From NCBI GenBank assembly GCA_022072165.1, contig JAJVIF010000003.1, forward strand, positions 186,001-250,000: DNA of 64,000 nucleotides, given 5' to 3'. Below, piece by piece: positions 26,507 through 37,146 of this stretch. The DNA is from a bacterium. Lineage in GTDB: Bacteria; JAJVIF01. The notes beneath the pieces are model-generated. The model saw only the letters and a list, made by a program, of their open reading frames with translations, did not search any database and was not told where the DNA came from. The position numbers and the translations under genes were made by a program. Within the stretch, counting starts at the first letter, position 1. Every line of letters begins with the position of its first letter.

Positions 26507-28478
26507 CCCCACCGAGGTCGAAGCCCCAGTCGATACGGAGCGGCGCGACCCCCAGGAAGGGAATGCGATAGCGGATCCCCACCCCGGCGGTGGTGAGGAG
26601 GTTGCCGAAGTCGAGGGATTCCCCGGGCTGCGCGGCGGTGCCCATGTCGAAGAAGACCGCAGCGCTCAGGTCGTTCACCACCGGGAAGCGATACTCCAGG
26701 TTGGCCAGAATCTGCTTGTCCCCGGTTTGTGTGGCGTACTCCACACCACGGATCGTGGCGGTTCCCCCAAGCTCGTAGCGGTCCAGGAGCCCCAGATTGC
26801 CGAGGGTCCCACCGGCCTGCAGACGGAGCGCGAAGACATGCGGACGCTCCAGCGGACCACTGGTCGAGGTCACCTTTTCTTCGCCGCTCAGACGCCAGTA
26901 CCGCTTGAATTCGCCCGTGATCTTCACGGCATCGAAGTCGCCACCCAGGGGACCACCGAAGTAGTTCGCCACGATGCCAGTCACCGAGCCGCTGGCAGGA
27001 TCCAGGGGAAAGTCCCGGGTGTCCCGGGTGAGCCCCAGGGTGAGGCTGTGCGACGAGCCATCCAGGAGGCCGCGCTGGGCGAATTCGGAAATGTCGGTGA
27101 TGTCGGCGGTCGACTCCGGATTCAGCGTGATCTCGCCGTTGAGAAACTTCAGCCCGATGCTGGCATCGATATCGCGGCTGACCGGATAGACATACCGGAC
27201 TTCCCCCCCGGTCCGGCGGGTGTCGTAGGACGCAAAGCGGTCCCGGTCATTGGGGTCGCGCTCGGTGTCGGTGAAGCTCTGCCGGAAGAGTTCCAGTCCG
27301 AGGCTCGACCCATCATTGCGGAAGTAGGGAATGAAGTACGACAGGCTCCCTTCCGCTTCCGGTCCACCAATCTGCCCGCTGGCGCGAATCGACTGCCCCT
27401 TCCCCTGGAAGTTGCGCTCGGCATAGCTGAGGGTCCCGAGGAGCCCATCGTTGGAGGAGTACCCGACCCCAAAGCCGAGCTGCCCAGTGCGGGCCTCTAC
27501 GAACTTCAGGATCAGAATCAGTTCCTGGTCATCCGTAAACTCAAAGTCCACCCCGACATCATCAAACAACTGCAGCGCGAAGAGCTTGCGCCGGACCGCA
27601 TTGAGTTCCTTGACGTTAAAAATTTCGCCGGGCTTCAGCGTGATCTCCCGCCAGATCACCTGATTGTTGGTCTTGCGATTCCCCCGGATGCGAATCTCTT
27701 TGATTACCCCTTCATTGACATGCAGCATGATGGTGCCGGTGTCCGGCCCTTCAGTGATTGGCTCCCAGCGAGTCACCCCTGCCGCGACATACCCCCGGCT
27801 CCGATACTCGCCTTCCAGCGCTTTGATACCAGCGGTGATGGCATCGTTCGAGATGACTTCCCCGATCACCAGGGGCTTGTCCGAATTGTTGGTGAAGGCC
27901 CGCTCCAGATCCCCGGTCGGAATCAGCCCTTCGCCCTTGTCGATCACCACCTGCGCCCGGCTGAAGGGCGGCATTTCTTCGAGCAGGATGATCAGCCGGA
28001 CCCCGCCACTCAGGGCTTCGGGCGTGAACTCCGGCGGTGAGGCCCAGACCCCCATGTCATTAATGCGACGCAGGTCTTCCTGCAGGGCGCTGGGGGAAAA
28101 GTCCATCCCAGGACGCAGACGCATTACCACCAGAATCTGGTCGTCGGTGATACGCCGATTCCCGCGAAACTCGATGCTGCGGACCACCACGCCCGTACGG
28201 GGCGTAGAAGGTGCGGCTTCCCGGACCGGGGTTGGCGTCGGGGCGGGCGGCGGCGTTGCCGGCTCGTCATCCGCCGGGACTTCCTCGTCCGCCACGTCAT
28301 CATCTGACGCAGGCTCATCCTCAACGGCTGTTTGGTCGGCCTCCATCATGACGGAGGCTTCAGCTTCGTCAGGGTCCAGCGCTCCAGGATCACCCTCCGC
28401 CAGCACAGGAGTCAGCACGACTCCGCACACCAGCCAGAGTGCACATAGCGCGGAAACCAGATGACGGAGCCAGGTCAC
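26466..28478 (-). CDS. bamA: Outer-membrane protein assembly factor BamA (Omp85)
   Basis: 670 residues, shorter than the usual 750-800. GTG 28478 has GGAGGA upstream. A signal peptide (to about 27) leads into an acidic Pro-rich stretch (28-95) not typical of the family. About three POTRA domains follow (96-330: VVRSIEFRGNRRITDDQIL, then IKEIRIRGNRKTNNQVI), against five in E. coli. The rest is the 16-stranded barrel, with TIRGVEYAT in the loop-6 VRGF/Y position and a terminal Phe as the barrel signal. BamA inserts barrel proteins into the outer membrane. It begins the bam-lpx run. Confidence 0.93.
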   Translation of the reverse strand: MTWLRHLVSALCALWLVCGVVLTPVLAEGDPGALDPDEAEASVMMEADQTAVEDEPASDDDVADEEVPADDEPATPPPAPTPTPVREAAPSTPRTGVVVRSIEFRGNRRITDDQILVVMRLRPGMDFSPSALQEDLRRINDMGVWASPPEFTPEALSGGVRLIILLEEMPPFSRAQVVIDKGEGLIPTGDLERAFTNNSDKPLVIGEVISNDAITAGIKALEGEYRSRGYVAAGVTRWEPITEGPDTGTIMLHVNEGVIKEIRIRGNRKTNNQVIWREITLKPGEIFNVKELNAVRRKLFALQLFDDVGVDFEFTDDQELILILKFVEARTGQLGFGVGYSSNDGLLGTLSYAERNFQGKGQSIRASGQIGGPEAEGSLSYFIPYFRNDGSSLGLELFRQSFTDTERDPNDRDRFASYDTRRTGGEVRYVYPVSRDIDASIGLKFLNGEITLNPESTADITDISEFAQRGLLDGSSHSLTLGLTRDTRDFPLDPASGSVTGIVANYFGGPLGGDFDAVKITGEFKRYWRLSGEEKVTSTSGPLERPHVFALRLQAGGTLGNLGLLDRYELGGTATIRGVEYATQTGDKQILANLEYRFPVVNDLSAAVFFDMGTAAQPGESLDFGNLLTTAGVGIRYRIPFLGVAPLRIDWGFDLGGDDSQVVLGFGQMF

Positions 28479-28531
28479 GATGAGGGTCCTCCGGGGACAC
28501 GGGATGCCACTGCGGCCATTGTAGGCATCAC

Positions 28532-29245
28532 TCAGCGTCCCTCCGCCCGCTGGAAGGCCAGCATCGCGGCTAACGCGACTAAATCCAGCGAGGGGGCGGG
28601 GATGGGAGTCGCGACTGGCGGCTCTGTGGCCGGGCTCTCAGGAGGAGTCCCTACACTCGCCGACTCCCGTGGAGCCGGGAGTTCAGTGGCAGTCGGGAGG
28701 ACTAGGGGGCGTCGCAATGGCGGACGCGCCTGGGCAGCCGGTTGCGCTACCGGAGCGATTACTGGTTCGGCTTGCGCCTCGGGCAGGACCTCGGGTTCCG
28801 CCGCTACTTCGGGGAGCACTGCCGGCGGCGTGAGTGGCGGCAACTGCGCGAGAGTCGCCCGGGACTCGGTCGGTTCCTGCACGGGGGTGGTCGTTTTGGG
28901 GAGGATCACCGGACGGGCTGCAGGGACTTCCGAAGGGAGCAGCCGTCCAGAGAAGAGTGTCAGCGCCAGCGCGGTGACACCGATGGCGGCCCAGGCCAGT
29001 GGTGTGCGGTGGGGCACCCCGGAGACCAGCGGAGCGACCGGAGCTGCCACCGTATCTGCGGCCTCCACCCAGCCGAGCTCGGGACCGAGTTGTTCCGCCA
29101 GGAGTTTCAGCTCCGCCTGAGCGGTGATGAGATGCGTCATGGCGGTCCGGGAATGTCCCGCCGCCAGATCATCTTTGAGTCGACCGAGCCAGTCCTCGGC
29201 ATACGCGACACGCTGCAGCGCGCGTCGGGCGCAGACTTCGTCCAT
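28532..29245 (-). CDS. Single-pass membrane protein with Pro-rich tail
   Basis: 237 residues from ATG 29245 (GTG 29248 is one codon earlier; AAGGA lies upstream). The N-terminal 60 residues are helical (RALQRVAYAEDWLGRLKDDL), resembling a four-helix or anti-sigma-like cytoplasmic part. One membrane helix lies near 82-100 (LAWAAIGVTALALTLF). The rest is a Pro/Ala/Glu low-complexity chain, likely periplasmic. It precedes bamA on the same strand by 53 bases. No family recognised. Confidence 0.6.
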   Translation of the reverse strand: MDEVCARRALQRVAYAEDWLGRLKDDLAAGHSRTAMTHLITAQAELKLLAEQLGPELGWVEAADTVAAPVAPLVSGVPHRTPLAWAAIGVTALALTLFSGRLLPSEVPAARPVILPKTTTPVQEPTESRATLAQLPPLTPPAVLPEVAAEPEVLPEAQAEPVIAPVAQPAAQARPPLRRPLVLPTATELPAPRESASVGTPPESPATEPPVATPIPAPSLDLVALAAMLAFQRAEGR

Positions 29246-29440
29246 CACAGAGCACGTCCTTTGCGAGACCTCGCGGGGCTGGTGCGCCTGGTGTCATCAC
29301 CCAGGGCCAACTGGTGATGAGCACTATCACCCCGCTCTATTGATTACAGTCCGCAGGTGACCCGGCTTTGTGACCACTTTTCGACAACTTTTTCTGTAGC
29401 ACTTTGCGACACCACCAGGACGCTGGTCTTCGAACCAGCA

Positions 29441-29478
29441 TGAAAAGAAAAACCGCCTCCGGCGAGCCGGAGGCGGTC
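29441..29478 (-). terminator. Strong terminator of paralog D
   Basis: On the minus strand, ACCGCCTCCGGC/GCCGGAGGCGGT (12 bp, tiny loop) is followed by TTTTTCTTTTC, 26 bases after the stop codon. Confidence 0.92.
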
Positions 29479-29503
29479 CAGGCAGATGATCAGAGCGGAC
29501 GGA

Positions 29504-32500
29504 TTACTGCAGCGTGCCCCGGGAGGCGAAGAGCTCATTCGTCCCGCCATCGGTGTCCCCACCCCAGAAGAGCGTGACAGCGTTCGCACCGCTCAACGGA
29601 GTGCTGCGGTCCGTGACGATCCAGGGGAACTTGTCGCTGACGATGTTGTACGGGTCGAAGTGATTCGCTGCATGGTCGCTGGCGATGACCGTGAGGCTGC
29701 TGTTCAGCACGACCCCGTAGATTTCCGGGTTCGCCGTGCTGAAGCCGAACGTATCTTCCCGGGTGTCTTCCCAGACCACCCAGATGTTGCCGCTGCCATC
29801 GACACAGAGGCTGGGGTGCACCTGGTCGCGCTCCGCCGCTGCCCGCCCGATGCGCGTGTTGTCGGTATTGACCTTCAGCGCTGAGGTGAATGATGGGATC
29901 CCCGCGCTGTCACCCCGGACCAGGAAGATGTCGTTGGAGCCGTCGCGGTCATCGCTCCAGGCGATGAGGGGGCGGTCCGAGGTATCGACCCAGAGGGCCG
30001 GGTCGGTGCCACCACTGGTGCCCGTACTGCCGGGCAGCGTCTGGTTGCCATAGGCGCTGCCGGTCCCCGCCGGATTGAACTGGGCATAGCCCACGACATC
30101 CGGCCCAGGCCTGACATCGCTCCAGGTGACATGCACATCGCCGCTGCTGTCATAGGCCATGTCCAGGGTGTTGCGGGAGGTCGCGCCACCGACGAGGGGG
30201 AAGAGGACGCCGGTGAGCTGGGTCCAGGTGCTGGTCCCGCCATTACCGGCATCAGCGGAGCGCCAGAAGTCCAGCTGCCCGCTGTTGTTGGCGATGACCC
30301 CCACCACAACATTGTTGACAGTGGACGGATGGACGGCGATGTCGACCTGTCGGCCATTGGGATAAGCCCCCAGAGCGATGATCCGTCGGTTGGCTCCGGA
30401 AGTTGGATTCCACATGTTTGTGCCGCTGGATGTGTTGGCCTTGCGGAAGGCGAGGTTGCCGCTCAAGTCCATGTAGACAGCGTAGGGGAGCAGTCCATCG
30501 GCCGCGTCGATAGCGGCACTCCGCGTGTTGTTCTGTGCGGCGGTATCGACATTGGCCCGATCCACCCAGGTGCTGCCACCTGTGGTGGAGCGGACCGTGT
30601 TCAGGAAGTAATTTGAGCCCGCGTTATTGGAGGCGTAGCCGATGGCGAATGCGTTGTTCCCGTTGCGGGACAACGCGGTGCCGATCACGCTCTTCTGGAT
30701 GCTCCAGTTCGCCCGGAGCCCATCCACTTCCGCATACGACTGTGCCGCCCAGGGGGTGATCATCACTTCCCGGCGGAGATAGCCAAACGCGCCGACGTTG
30801 TCCGTGACCCGCAGGGCCACATAGGTGGACCCGTAGGTGTTGTACGTCCGGGGGGTCGGGTTCTGGATCATCTGGTCGCTGGTGAAACCGACACCGAAGT
30901 CGCTGCTGTTGACGTTGATGTTTTCGTAGTCCCAGTCCCAGGCGACAACGGTCCCATCGGTGTCAAAGCTCGTGCTGCCATCAAAGTCCAGCGACTGGGT
31001 CCGGTTGATGTAGAGCGGCACTGACGTAGTCAGATTGGGGTAGGGTACCCCCGCGCTCCAGATGCCGGATCCCGTCGGGACGGACACTGCCCGGGTAATT
31101 TCCGCCACCGGACGCGCATTGGGTCCCACCGTAAAGGTGACACTGCTGATGCAGAAGCCGCCATCGGTATCGGTCACCCGCATGGCGATCGTGCGGTTCA
31201 CCGGGGTCGAGAGGGGATTGATGAAGTCGTAGACGATGCTGTTCTGCCCGTTGTACAGCGGGTTGGGATCAAACGTGACCCCGTCGTAGTCATCATCCCA
31301 GGCGAAGACCAGCGCGGCGAACGGGTCCTCCACATCGGTGGCGGTGGCTCCGGTCAGTCCCTTGTTGCCCCCGGAGGGGACATTGGTTCCGGCGGGAATG
31401 ACACTTAAGGGGCAGGTCGGCACGTTGTTGGGAGCGACGGTGAAGTCGAGGGTTACCGGACCACAGGTCGCGGCCTCGGTGTCGGTGACCCGCAGGGCGA
31501 TCTGCCGGTTTACAGGCCCGGCGGTGGTGTTGTTCAGCGTAGTGGAGGCGATCGCTCCCGTGGCATCGACCGTGAAGGTCATGCCGTCGTAGTCAAAGTC
31601 CCACTCGAAGGTCAGAGAGCCCTGGGGATCGTTGTCATCGGTGGTTGCCGTGGCATCGAGCAGCACGTTGGTCCGGTGCGGCACACTCCCACCGTTGGGG
31701 GTCCCCACAAGGGAGCAGTTCGGCGGCAGGTTGCCCGGCGCGACCGGCAGGTGCACCACCTGATAAGTCGAGTAGTCGCTGATGGTGAACTGGGTGACAC
31801 CATCGCGTCGCACGCCACCGTTCACCGGCGGGGCATCCCGCAGTTCATCCCGGACCGCAATGAAGCCCAGGTAATCGCCAGCGGGAGCCAGCAGGGTGTT
31901 GCTGACGGCGAAGCTGTAAATCAGCGGGTTCGCGATGGACCCATCGCCGCTGAGCGCCGTTGTCTGGGTCTGCACGCCGTTGATCAGGTCCGGCGCGATC
32001 AGCGCGACACTCGCGACCCGGGACGACTGCCGCAGGCTGTCGAGGGGGGCGGTCTCGAAAGGATAGCCCGGCGTCACCGTGCCGAGGCTCTGCTGCCAGT
32101 CGTTGACCGCGACTTCGACGGTCGCAAACGACGAAGCGTTATTGCTGATGAGGGTGTTGGCGGTGATGTTCGGTAGCACCCGCCAGGCTTCCTTGCGGTT
32201 GTACTCCGGCAGGAAGTACCGGGGGGAGCGGCGGTTCCCCGGCTGCCCCACGGGGATGTTGCCGCGCGCGGAGACACCGTACTTGGCATCGAGGGCCAGC
32301 ACCACACCCACCTGCTCCGCGCCATCGAAGTCCAGGACCATCGTCCCGGTGGCGGTCTGCCCCATGCCGAAGACGTTGTAGCCCTGGGGATTCTGGAGAT
32401 TCGTAAATCCGCTGACCGTCGCCGGGTTGAACTGTCCCGCCACCGGCGCTTCGACTTTCATCAGGATGTACGGATAGACCGTCGCTTCCGAGCCGGTGAT

Positions 32501-33178
32501 GTTGTCGATCACCCGCGTGAGATGCGAGGCGTAGCCATCGGCGTTCGTGAGGAACCCGGGCTTTTTGATCTTGAGATTCGAGGTCACGCCGCCGGCGAGG
32601 CGGGTCTCGATCTGGGGGATCGTCACGAAGTCCGACGGGCCAGCCAGTCCGGGGATCGCCAGCTGGAGCTGCATGTCGAAGACATGCAGGTCGAGGCGTC
32701 CGGACCCAGGCGGCGGGACCGCGAAGGGATGCCGGGTTTCGACTTTGACTTCGACATTGCCATCGCCATTGAGCGAGAGGCCCGTCACCTGCAGACAATC
32801 AGCGCAGGGGGAATTGCGGAAGAAGTCGGTGACATCGACCTCGAAATCTTCCCCCAGCTGCCCGGAGCGGACCAGTGGCTCCAGGGAGGCCTGGAGACTG
32901 GTAGCGTCCATCCGGAGGCCCCAGAGCCCGAAGAGCCCGACTCCGGAATCGACCGCGGATGGATCAATGCCGACAGGCAGCGGACCGGCATGCTGCGGAA
33001 AGACAATGGGCGCTTCTGGCACCGCGGCCGATGCCGATGGCGCAATGGTTTCGTTAGTGGGAGTTGGGGCGGGGGTGGAGTCGCCGGTGGGCGTCATGGG
33101 CGATCGTCCACCTCCGGAGCAGCCGATTAGTAGCCCCAGGGCGGCAAACAGGGCCACCGAGCCGAACGGGGTGCGCAT
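29504..33178 (-). CDS. Giant surface lipoprotein paralog D, largest member
   Basis: 1224 residues. ATG 33178 has AGGAGG at 10 bases and opens a lipoprotein signal ending LGLLIGC. The family domain holds CADC near residue 126, HPF 21 residues after the second Cys, RLDLHVFD, EYNRKEAW and VNDWQQ. Three PKD-like modules follow, starting PPNCSLVG, VPTCPLSV and RPVAEITR, each with an EWDFDYDG-type strand; this is one or two more than its paralogs. The C-terminal part is propeller-like (WRSADAGNGGTSTW, VTWSDVRPGPDVV, IAWSDDRDGSND). It is divergent from the kinase/ATPase gene. Probably on the cell surface; substrate unknown. Confidence 0.88.
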   Translation of the reverse strand: MRTPFGSVALFAALGLLIGCSGGGRSPMTPTGDSTPAPTPTNETIAPSASAAVPEAPIVFPQHAGPLPVGIDPSAVDSGVGLFGLWGLRMDATSLQASLEPLVRSGQLGEDFEVDVTDFFRNSPCADCLQVTGLSLNGDGNVEVKVETRHPFAVPPPGSGRLDLHVFDMQLQLAIPGLAGPSDFVTIPQIETRLAGGVTSNLKIKKPGFLTNADGYASHLTRVIDNITGSEATVYPYILMKVEAPVAGQFNPATVSGFTNLQNPQGYNVFGMGQTATGTMVLDFDGAEQVGVVLALDAKYGVSARGNIPVGQPGNRRSPRYFLPEYNRKEAWRVLPNITANTLISNNASSFATVEVAVNDWQQSLGTVTPGYPFETAPLDSLRQSSRVASVALIAPDLINGVQTQTTALSGDGSIANPLIYSFAVSNTLLAPAGDYLGFIAVRDELRDAPPVNGGVRRDGVTQFTISDYSTYQVVHLPVAPGNLPPNCSLVGTPNGGSVPHRTNVLLDATATTDDNDPQGSLTFEWDFDYDGMTFTVDATGAIASTTLNNTTAGPVNRQIALRVTDTEAATCGPVTLDFTVAPNNVPTCPLSVIPAGTNVPSGGNKGLTGATATDVEDPFAALVFAWDDDYDGVTFDPNPLYNGQNSIVYDFINPLSTPVNRTIAMRVTDTDGGFCISSVTFTVGPNARPVAEITRAVSVPTGSGIWSAGVPYPNLTTSVPLYINRTQSLDFDGSTSFDTDGTVVAWDWDYENINVNSSDFGVGFTSDQMIQNPTPRTYNTYGSTYVALRVTDNVGAFGYLRREVMITPWAAQSYAEVDGLRANWSIQKSVIGTALSRNGNNAFAIGYASNNAGSNYFLNTVRSTTGGSTWVDRANVDTAAQNNTRSAAIDAADGLLPYAVYMDLSGNLAFRKANTSSGTNMWNPTSGANRRIIALGAYPNGRQVDIAVHPSTVNNVVVGVIANNSGQLDFWRSADAGNGGTSTWTQLTGVLFPLVGGATSRNTLDMAYDSSGDVHVTWSDVRPGPDVVGYAQFNPAGTGSAYGNQTLPGSTGTSGGTDPALWVDTSDRPLIAWSDDRDGSNDIFLVRGDSAGIPSFTSALKVNTDNTRIGRAAAERDQVHPSLCVDGSGNIWVVWEDTREDTFGFSTANPEIYGVVLNSSLTVIASDHAANHFDPYNIVSDKFPWIVTDRSTPLSGANAVTLFWGGDTDGGTNELFASRGTLQ

Positions 33179-33322
33179 GAGCGAGTTCCTCCTGGCGGGG
33201 TTGGGACAGATCCCGGACGGCGGCACGGCGGGGAGCCGGGTGGAAGTCGTGACAACTCCAGCCGGCGGGGGGAGTCGAGCCCTCCCCGGATCGTGCAGCG
33301 CGGTCTGTGCCTAAGTAGAGAG

Positions 33323-33328
33323 ATTCTA
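33323..33328 (-). promoter_or_regulatory. Probable -10 box of paralog D
   Basis: On the minus strand TG-TAGAAT lies about 145 bases before the start codon, giving a long leader. No clear -35 is present. Confidence 0.35.
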
Positions 33329-33470
33329 CAGCGCCGCAAATGACCCCGGTGCCCCAAAACCCGACTTTTTTCCAACAACCGGCCCTGCCGCCGCCCGACA
33401 CAGGTCAAGACTTGTTCAGCCTGCCTAATAGTAATGAAGCCGGCGCAGACCCTGCCGGACCCGTCGCACT

Positions 33471-36400
33471 ATGTCCTTCGCCGCACAGCCACCCGATGCG
33501 ATCACGCCGCTGACCGGCCTCCCGGTCGAGCCGCCGCCTGCCCCGGATGCAGCGATGCGCTCCGGCGCGGCTCGACTGGCGGAACTGACCGCCGAAGCCG
33601 CCGCGACACCGAGCCTGGTGGGTCTCACCATCAAGCAGCGCTACACCCTCTGGGAGTGCATCGGAGCAGGACTCCAGGCGCAGGCCTATCTCGCATATGA
33701 CAACCTCCTGGAGGGGAAGGTTGTTGTCAAAGTCCTCTCGACGGAAATCGAAGGCATTCCCCTCCCCCTCCCCGACAGCTGGGAAGAAGAAGCCAAGAAG
33801 GCGATGCGGGTCCGCAATTGCCCTTACATCGCTTCGGTCACCGACCTCGGCCAGGAAACCCTGACCCTCCCCGATGGTTCGGTGCGCGAAGTGGCGTTCA
33901 TCGTCTGGGAATACGTCCGGGGCACCACCCTCGATGAATATGCCGAGACGGCCACGGACCTCACCCTGGAGTTTTTGCTGGACCTCGCCCAGCAGCTGAC
34001 CCAGGTCCTGCGAGTCCTCCATGCCAGCGACCTGGTGCATGGCGATCTGCACAGCAAGAACGTGATGCTGGACCGCGATCCGGCGGGACGTCCGGCGATT
34101 AAAGTCATCGACTTCGGCCTGTCGCATCAGGGGACCGATGGCAAGGGCCTCTTCCGCGACCTGCGGAGCGTGCACCGCATCCTGCATCACCTGATGGAAC
34201 AGCGTCGCGCCAGTCTGGGATCCGCGCGACTGAGCGAGCGGGATCAGGAATTCAGTGCCATCGTGGCGCAGTTCGGCATCGAGCCCTCCGGCGACCATGC
34301 CGAACATCTGGTCTTTTTGGAATCCGCCCTGCATCAGCTGGCACGACGTCACCTCGCGATGCAGCCGGCGATCAGCACGTTTGAGACGCTGGATGACCTC
34401 TTTCCCTGGAGCCAGACAGTCCTGGCCCAAACCTACTCATTTCGGGCGGTTCCGTGTGTCGGACGACAGGAGCTGATCCAGCGGGTGCTCGGGACACTGA
34501 GTAATGCGCTGCAGGAGGGACACGGCACGATCCTGCTCCTCCGGGGGGAGAGCGGAGTCGGGAAAAAGCGCCTCGCCTGGGAAGCGCTTCATGAGTTCTG
34601 TCTGGCGCATCACGAGGTCTTCCTGCTGACCGCCCGGGGCCACCGGGGGTCCGGGGTCACTCCCTTCAGTGCCGTCCGCCAGATGCTGCGCAGCTTCCTG
34701 GGTGAGCACCGTCAGGAGGACTATCCCCGGCTGCTGAGTCTGCTGTTGCCGGACAGTCAGCCGCTGATTGCTCCGCTTATCGATTTTCTGCTGGAGGAGC
34801 AACCGGGGGCAGGGGGTGCGACTGGTCTCGGCTCGACGGCCTTCGAACACCTCATTGCGCGGATCCTGGCCAAGATTTCACTGCAGCGACCCCTCATCCT
34901 CTGGGTGAGCGATGTGCAGTACCTCGATGACCCGAGTCGTCAGTGCCTCCTGCAGATCGCCCGGGACACCACCCGCTTCCCGCTGATCCTCGTGGGGACC
35001 TATGGCGCAGGCGACCTCGATGCCGGCGGCAGCGTGGTGCTGCTGGAGGAATGGCTCACCGCCATGCGGGGGCTCGGCTGCCTGGAGTTGCCGGTCAAAG
35101 TGCTGCCCCGACCCCAGGTCGCGCAGTTCATTGCGGCGGCCCTCCCCTGGCCCGGACTCGCTCCGGAGCACGCCCTCGTCGATGCCCTCTGGATGCACTC
35201 GGGCGGGAATCCTTACCTGCTGCAGGAATCCCTGTCGTATCTGATGCAGGCGGGGATTCTGGAGTCCACCGAGGACCGGGGCTGGCTGGTGGATACGGTT
35301 GCGCTGCAGGACCTGGGGACCTCCAGCATCCAGCTGTTGCTGGAACGACGCCTGCAGCAGCTCGATCCCTTCCAGCGCGAAGTCCTCGACCTCGCTGCCT
35401 GCTGGGGCTCCGACTTCCCCGAAAGCGATGTCACGCTGCTCTTCCGGGAGCGCGCTGTCGAAGCCACGGCCGCGCTCTACACCGCCCAGGAGCAGGGACT
35501 GCTGGTCGCCCAGCGGCCCGGGACGCTTTCTTTCCAGCCGTACGCCCTTTGGGAGATCATCGTCCAGCAGCTGACACCGGAGCAGCGCCGACGCAACCAC
35601 CTGCGGGTGGCTGCTCAGCTCCAGGCCCGGGAAGAAAGCCACCTGTCGCATGAGGCAGCCCTCACGATCGCCCGGCACTGGGAGATTGCCGGCGATGCCC
35701 AGCGTGCTCTGGAGTACTGCCAGATTGCCGCCGATCGCGCCCTCCTGGTTCGGGCCAATGAAGCGGCCCTCGATGCCTGTCAGATGGCGCTCCATCTCAT
35801 TGGGCAGAACAGCCTTCCCTCCCTGGAGGGGTCGCGCCTCACCGCGCTGACCCACCTGCAGCAGGCGAAGGCGTACCGCTACCTCGGCGACCAGGCCGCC
35901 CAGGAAGAGTACGCCGTCAAAGCCTTCGAAGGGGCGGTCATTGCCCGGGATGCGCAACTGGAGCTGCGGGCACTCAAAGCGATGGGGGAGTACTACCGGA
36001 GCATCGCCGACTACGAGAGTTCGACGGACTACTTCCGGCAGGGTCTCGACATCGCGGCCGAACTCAACGACCGGGGACGTCGGGCCCGCTTTCACAAGGA
36101 GATGGGGGTCAACTTCTATCTCCTGGGCGACATGGAAGCCGCTGAAGCGGAGTACCAGCAGGCGATCAGTATCAATCTGGAGCTGGGGGATGCCGAGGGT
36201 CTCGCCCGGGTCTACAACAATCTCGGCATGATCTGTCGCAATCGGGGGGAATGGACCGCCGCGAAAGACTGGTTTGAGAAGGCCATCGCGCATTTCCAGG
36301 AGGCCGGCGAGTCCCGGGGCCTGGTCCTGCCGATGGGGAACATGGCAATCATCTACACCGAAGAGGGTGAATATGAGAAAGCGATGATCCTGCTGAAGGA

Positions 36401-37130
36401 GCTACTGAAGAACGAGGTGCAGCTGGGCGAAGCGCGCCTGCGGGCCAAGATTCGCGTGACGCTGGGGGATGTCCAGGCGGAAATCGGCGAGGATGCCGAG
36501 GCGCTGGAAAACTACGAGCACTCGTTGCAGGTCTATCAGGCGCTGGGCGATCGCCAGGGCGAATGCGAAGTCCTCACCAACATCGCCGCGATGTACTTCG
36601 AGCAGGGAAAGCTCGATCTCGCCGAGCAGTACCACCGCCTCGGCCTCGATCTCAAGCGGGAGATCGGCTACGAGTGGGGGGTCCCTCTCGATCACTACGA
36701 TCTCGCCCGGGTCCACCTCTCCCGCCGGGAAACACAGAAGGCGCTCCAGTCGATTGATCAGGGTCTGGAGATCGCGCAGCGACTCCGTATGCACGAACTG
36801 GAGTTCTCACTGCATGTGCTGCAGGTCGCCGCGCTTGAACTGGAAGAAGCGACCCCGGCACGGGATCTGGCGCGGCGCTATGAGCATCTGCTGGAGCTCT
36901 ATCCCGATGTGAAGCGGGGGATCACCAAGCAGCGGCAACTGATGTTCCTGGTGCAGGTGGGGACCTTCTTCAGAAATCAGCATTCACCGGCAGGGGAGCA
37001 GCTGCTGGAGGAAGCCCGGAGCCTGCTGCGACAGCTGGCGCGACGCTTGATACGTCCGGAGCGGAAGGCACGCTTCTGGGAAAAGTACCGTCGGCTCTTC
37101 CCGCATCTGGAGCTCTCCGCCCGGGTGTAG
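33471..37130 (+). CDS. Ser/Thr kinase - AAA ATPase - TPR signalling protein (STAND-like)
   Basis: 1219 residues. Residues about 57-330 are a protein kinase-like domain: glycine loop IGAGLQAQAY, lysine in VVVKVL, catalytic HGDLHSKN near 190 and DFGLS near 213. A second unit has Walker A GESGVGKK near 358 and a Walker B-like LILWVSDVQYLDD near 483, as in the AAA_16/STAND ATPases of PknK and fungal-type tripartite regulators. About 700-1200 is a TPR array (YNNLGMICRNRGEWTAAKDWF). No membrane helix seen, so cytoplasmic. There is no ribosome site at ATG 33471. Such proteins sense a ligand through the TPRs and signal by phosphorylation. No partner regulator is adjacent; two giant lipoproteins flank it. 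Confidence 0.88.
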   Translation: MSFAAQPPDAITPLTGLPVEPPPAPDAAMRSGAARLAELTAEAAATPSLVGLTIKQRYTLWECIGAGLQAQAYLAYDNLLEGKVVVKVLSTEIEGIPLPLPDSWEEEAKKAMRVRNCPYIASVTDLGQETLTLPDGSVREVAFIVWEYVRGTTLDEYAETATDLTLEFLLDLAQQLTQVLRVLHASDLVHGDLHSKNVMLDRDPAGRPAIKVIDFGLSHQGTDGKGLFRDLRSVHRILHHLMEQRRASLGSARLSERDQEFSAIVAQFGIEPSGDHAEHLVFLESALHQLARRHLAMQPAISTFETLDDLFPWSQTVLAQTYSFRAVPCVGRQELIQRVLGTLSNALQEGHGTILLLRGESGVGKKRLAWEALHEFCLAHHEVFLLTARGHRGSGVTPFSAVRQMLRSFLGEHRQEDYPRLLSLLLPDSQPLIAPLIDFLLEEQPGAGGATGLGSTAFEHLIARILAKISLQRPLILWVSDVQYLDDPSRQCLLQIARDTTRFPLILVGTYGAGDLDAGGSVVLLEEWLTAMRGLGCLELPVKVLPRPQVAQFIAAALPWPGLAPEHALVDALWMHSGGNPYLLQESLSYLMQAGILESTEDRGWLVDTVALQDLGTSSIQLLLERRLQQLDPFQREVLDLAACWGSDFPESDVTLLFRERAVEATAALYTAQEQGLLVAQRPGTLSFQPYALWEIIVQQLTPEQRRRNHLRVAAQLQAREESHLSHEAALTIARHWEIAGDAQRALEYCQIAADRALLVRANEAALDACQMALHLIGQNSLPSLEGSRLTALTHLQQAKAYRYLGDQAAQEEYAVKAFEGAVIARDAQLELRALKAMGEYYRSIADYESSTDYFRQGLDIAAELNDRGRRARFHKEMGVNFYLLGDMEAAEAEYQQAISINLELGDAEGLARVYNNLGMICRNRGEWTAAKDWFEKAIAHFQEAGESRGLVLPMGNMAIIYTEEGEYEKAMILLKELLKNEVQLGEARLRAKIRVTLGDVQAEIGEDAEALENYEHSLQVYQALGDRQGECEVLTNIAAMYFEQGKLDLAEQYHRLGLDLKREIGYEWGVPLDHYDLARVHLSRRETQKALQSIDQGLEIAQRLRMHELEFSLHVLQVAALELEEATPARDLARRYEHLLELYPDVKRGITKQRQLMFLVQVGTFFRNQHSPAGEQLLEEARSLLRQLARRLIRPERKARFWEKYRRLFPHLELSARV

Positions 37131-37146
37131 TTCGCGGGAATGCAAA

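Noticed and set aside
26205-28040. 611-residue antisense frame over bamA
   Set aside because: Shadow of bamA; no domain or ribosome site.
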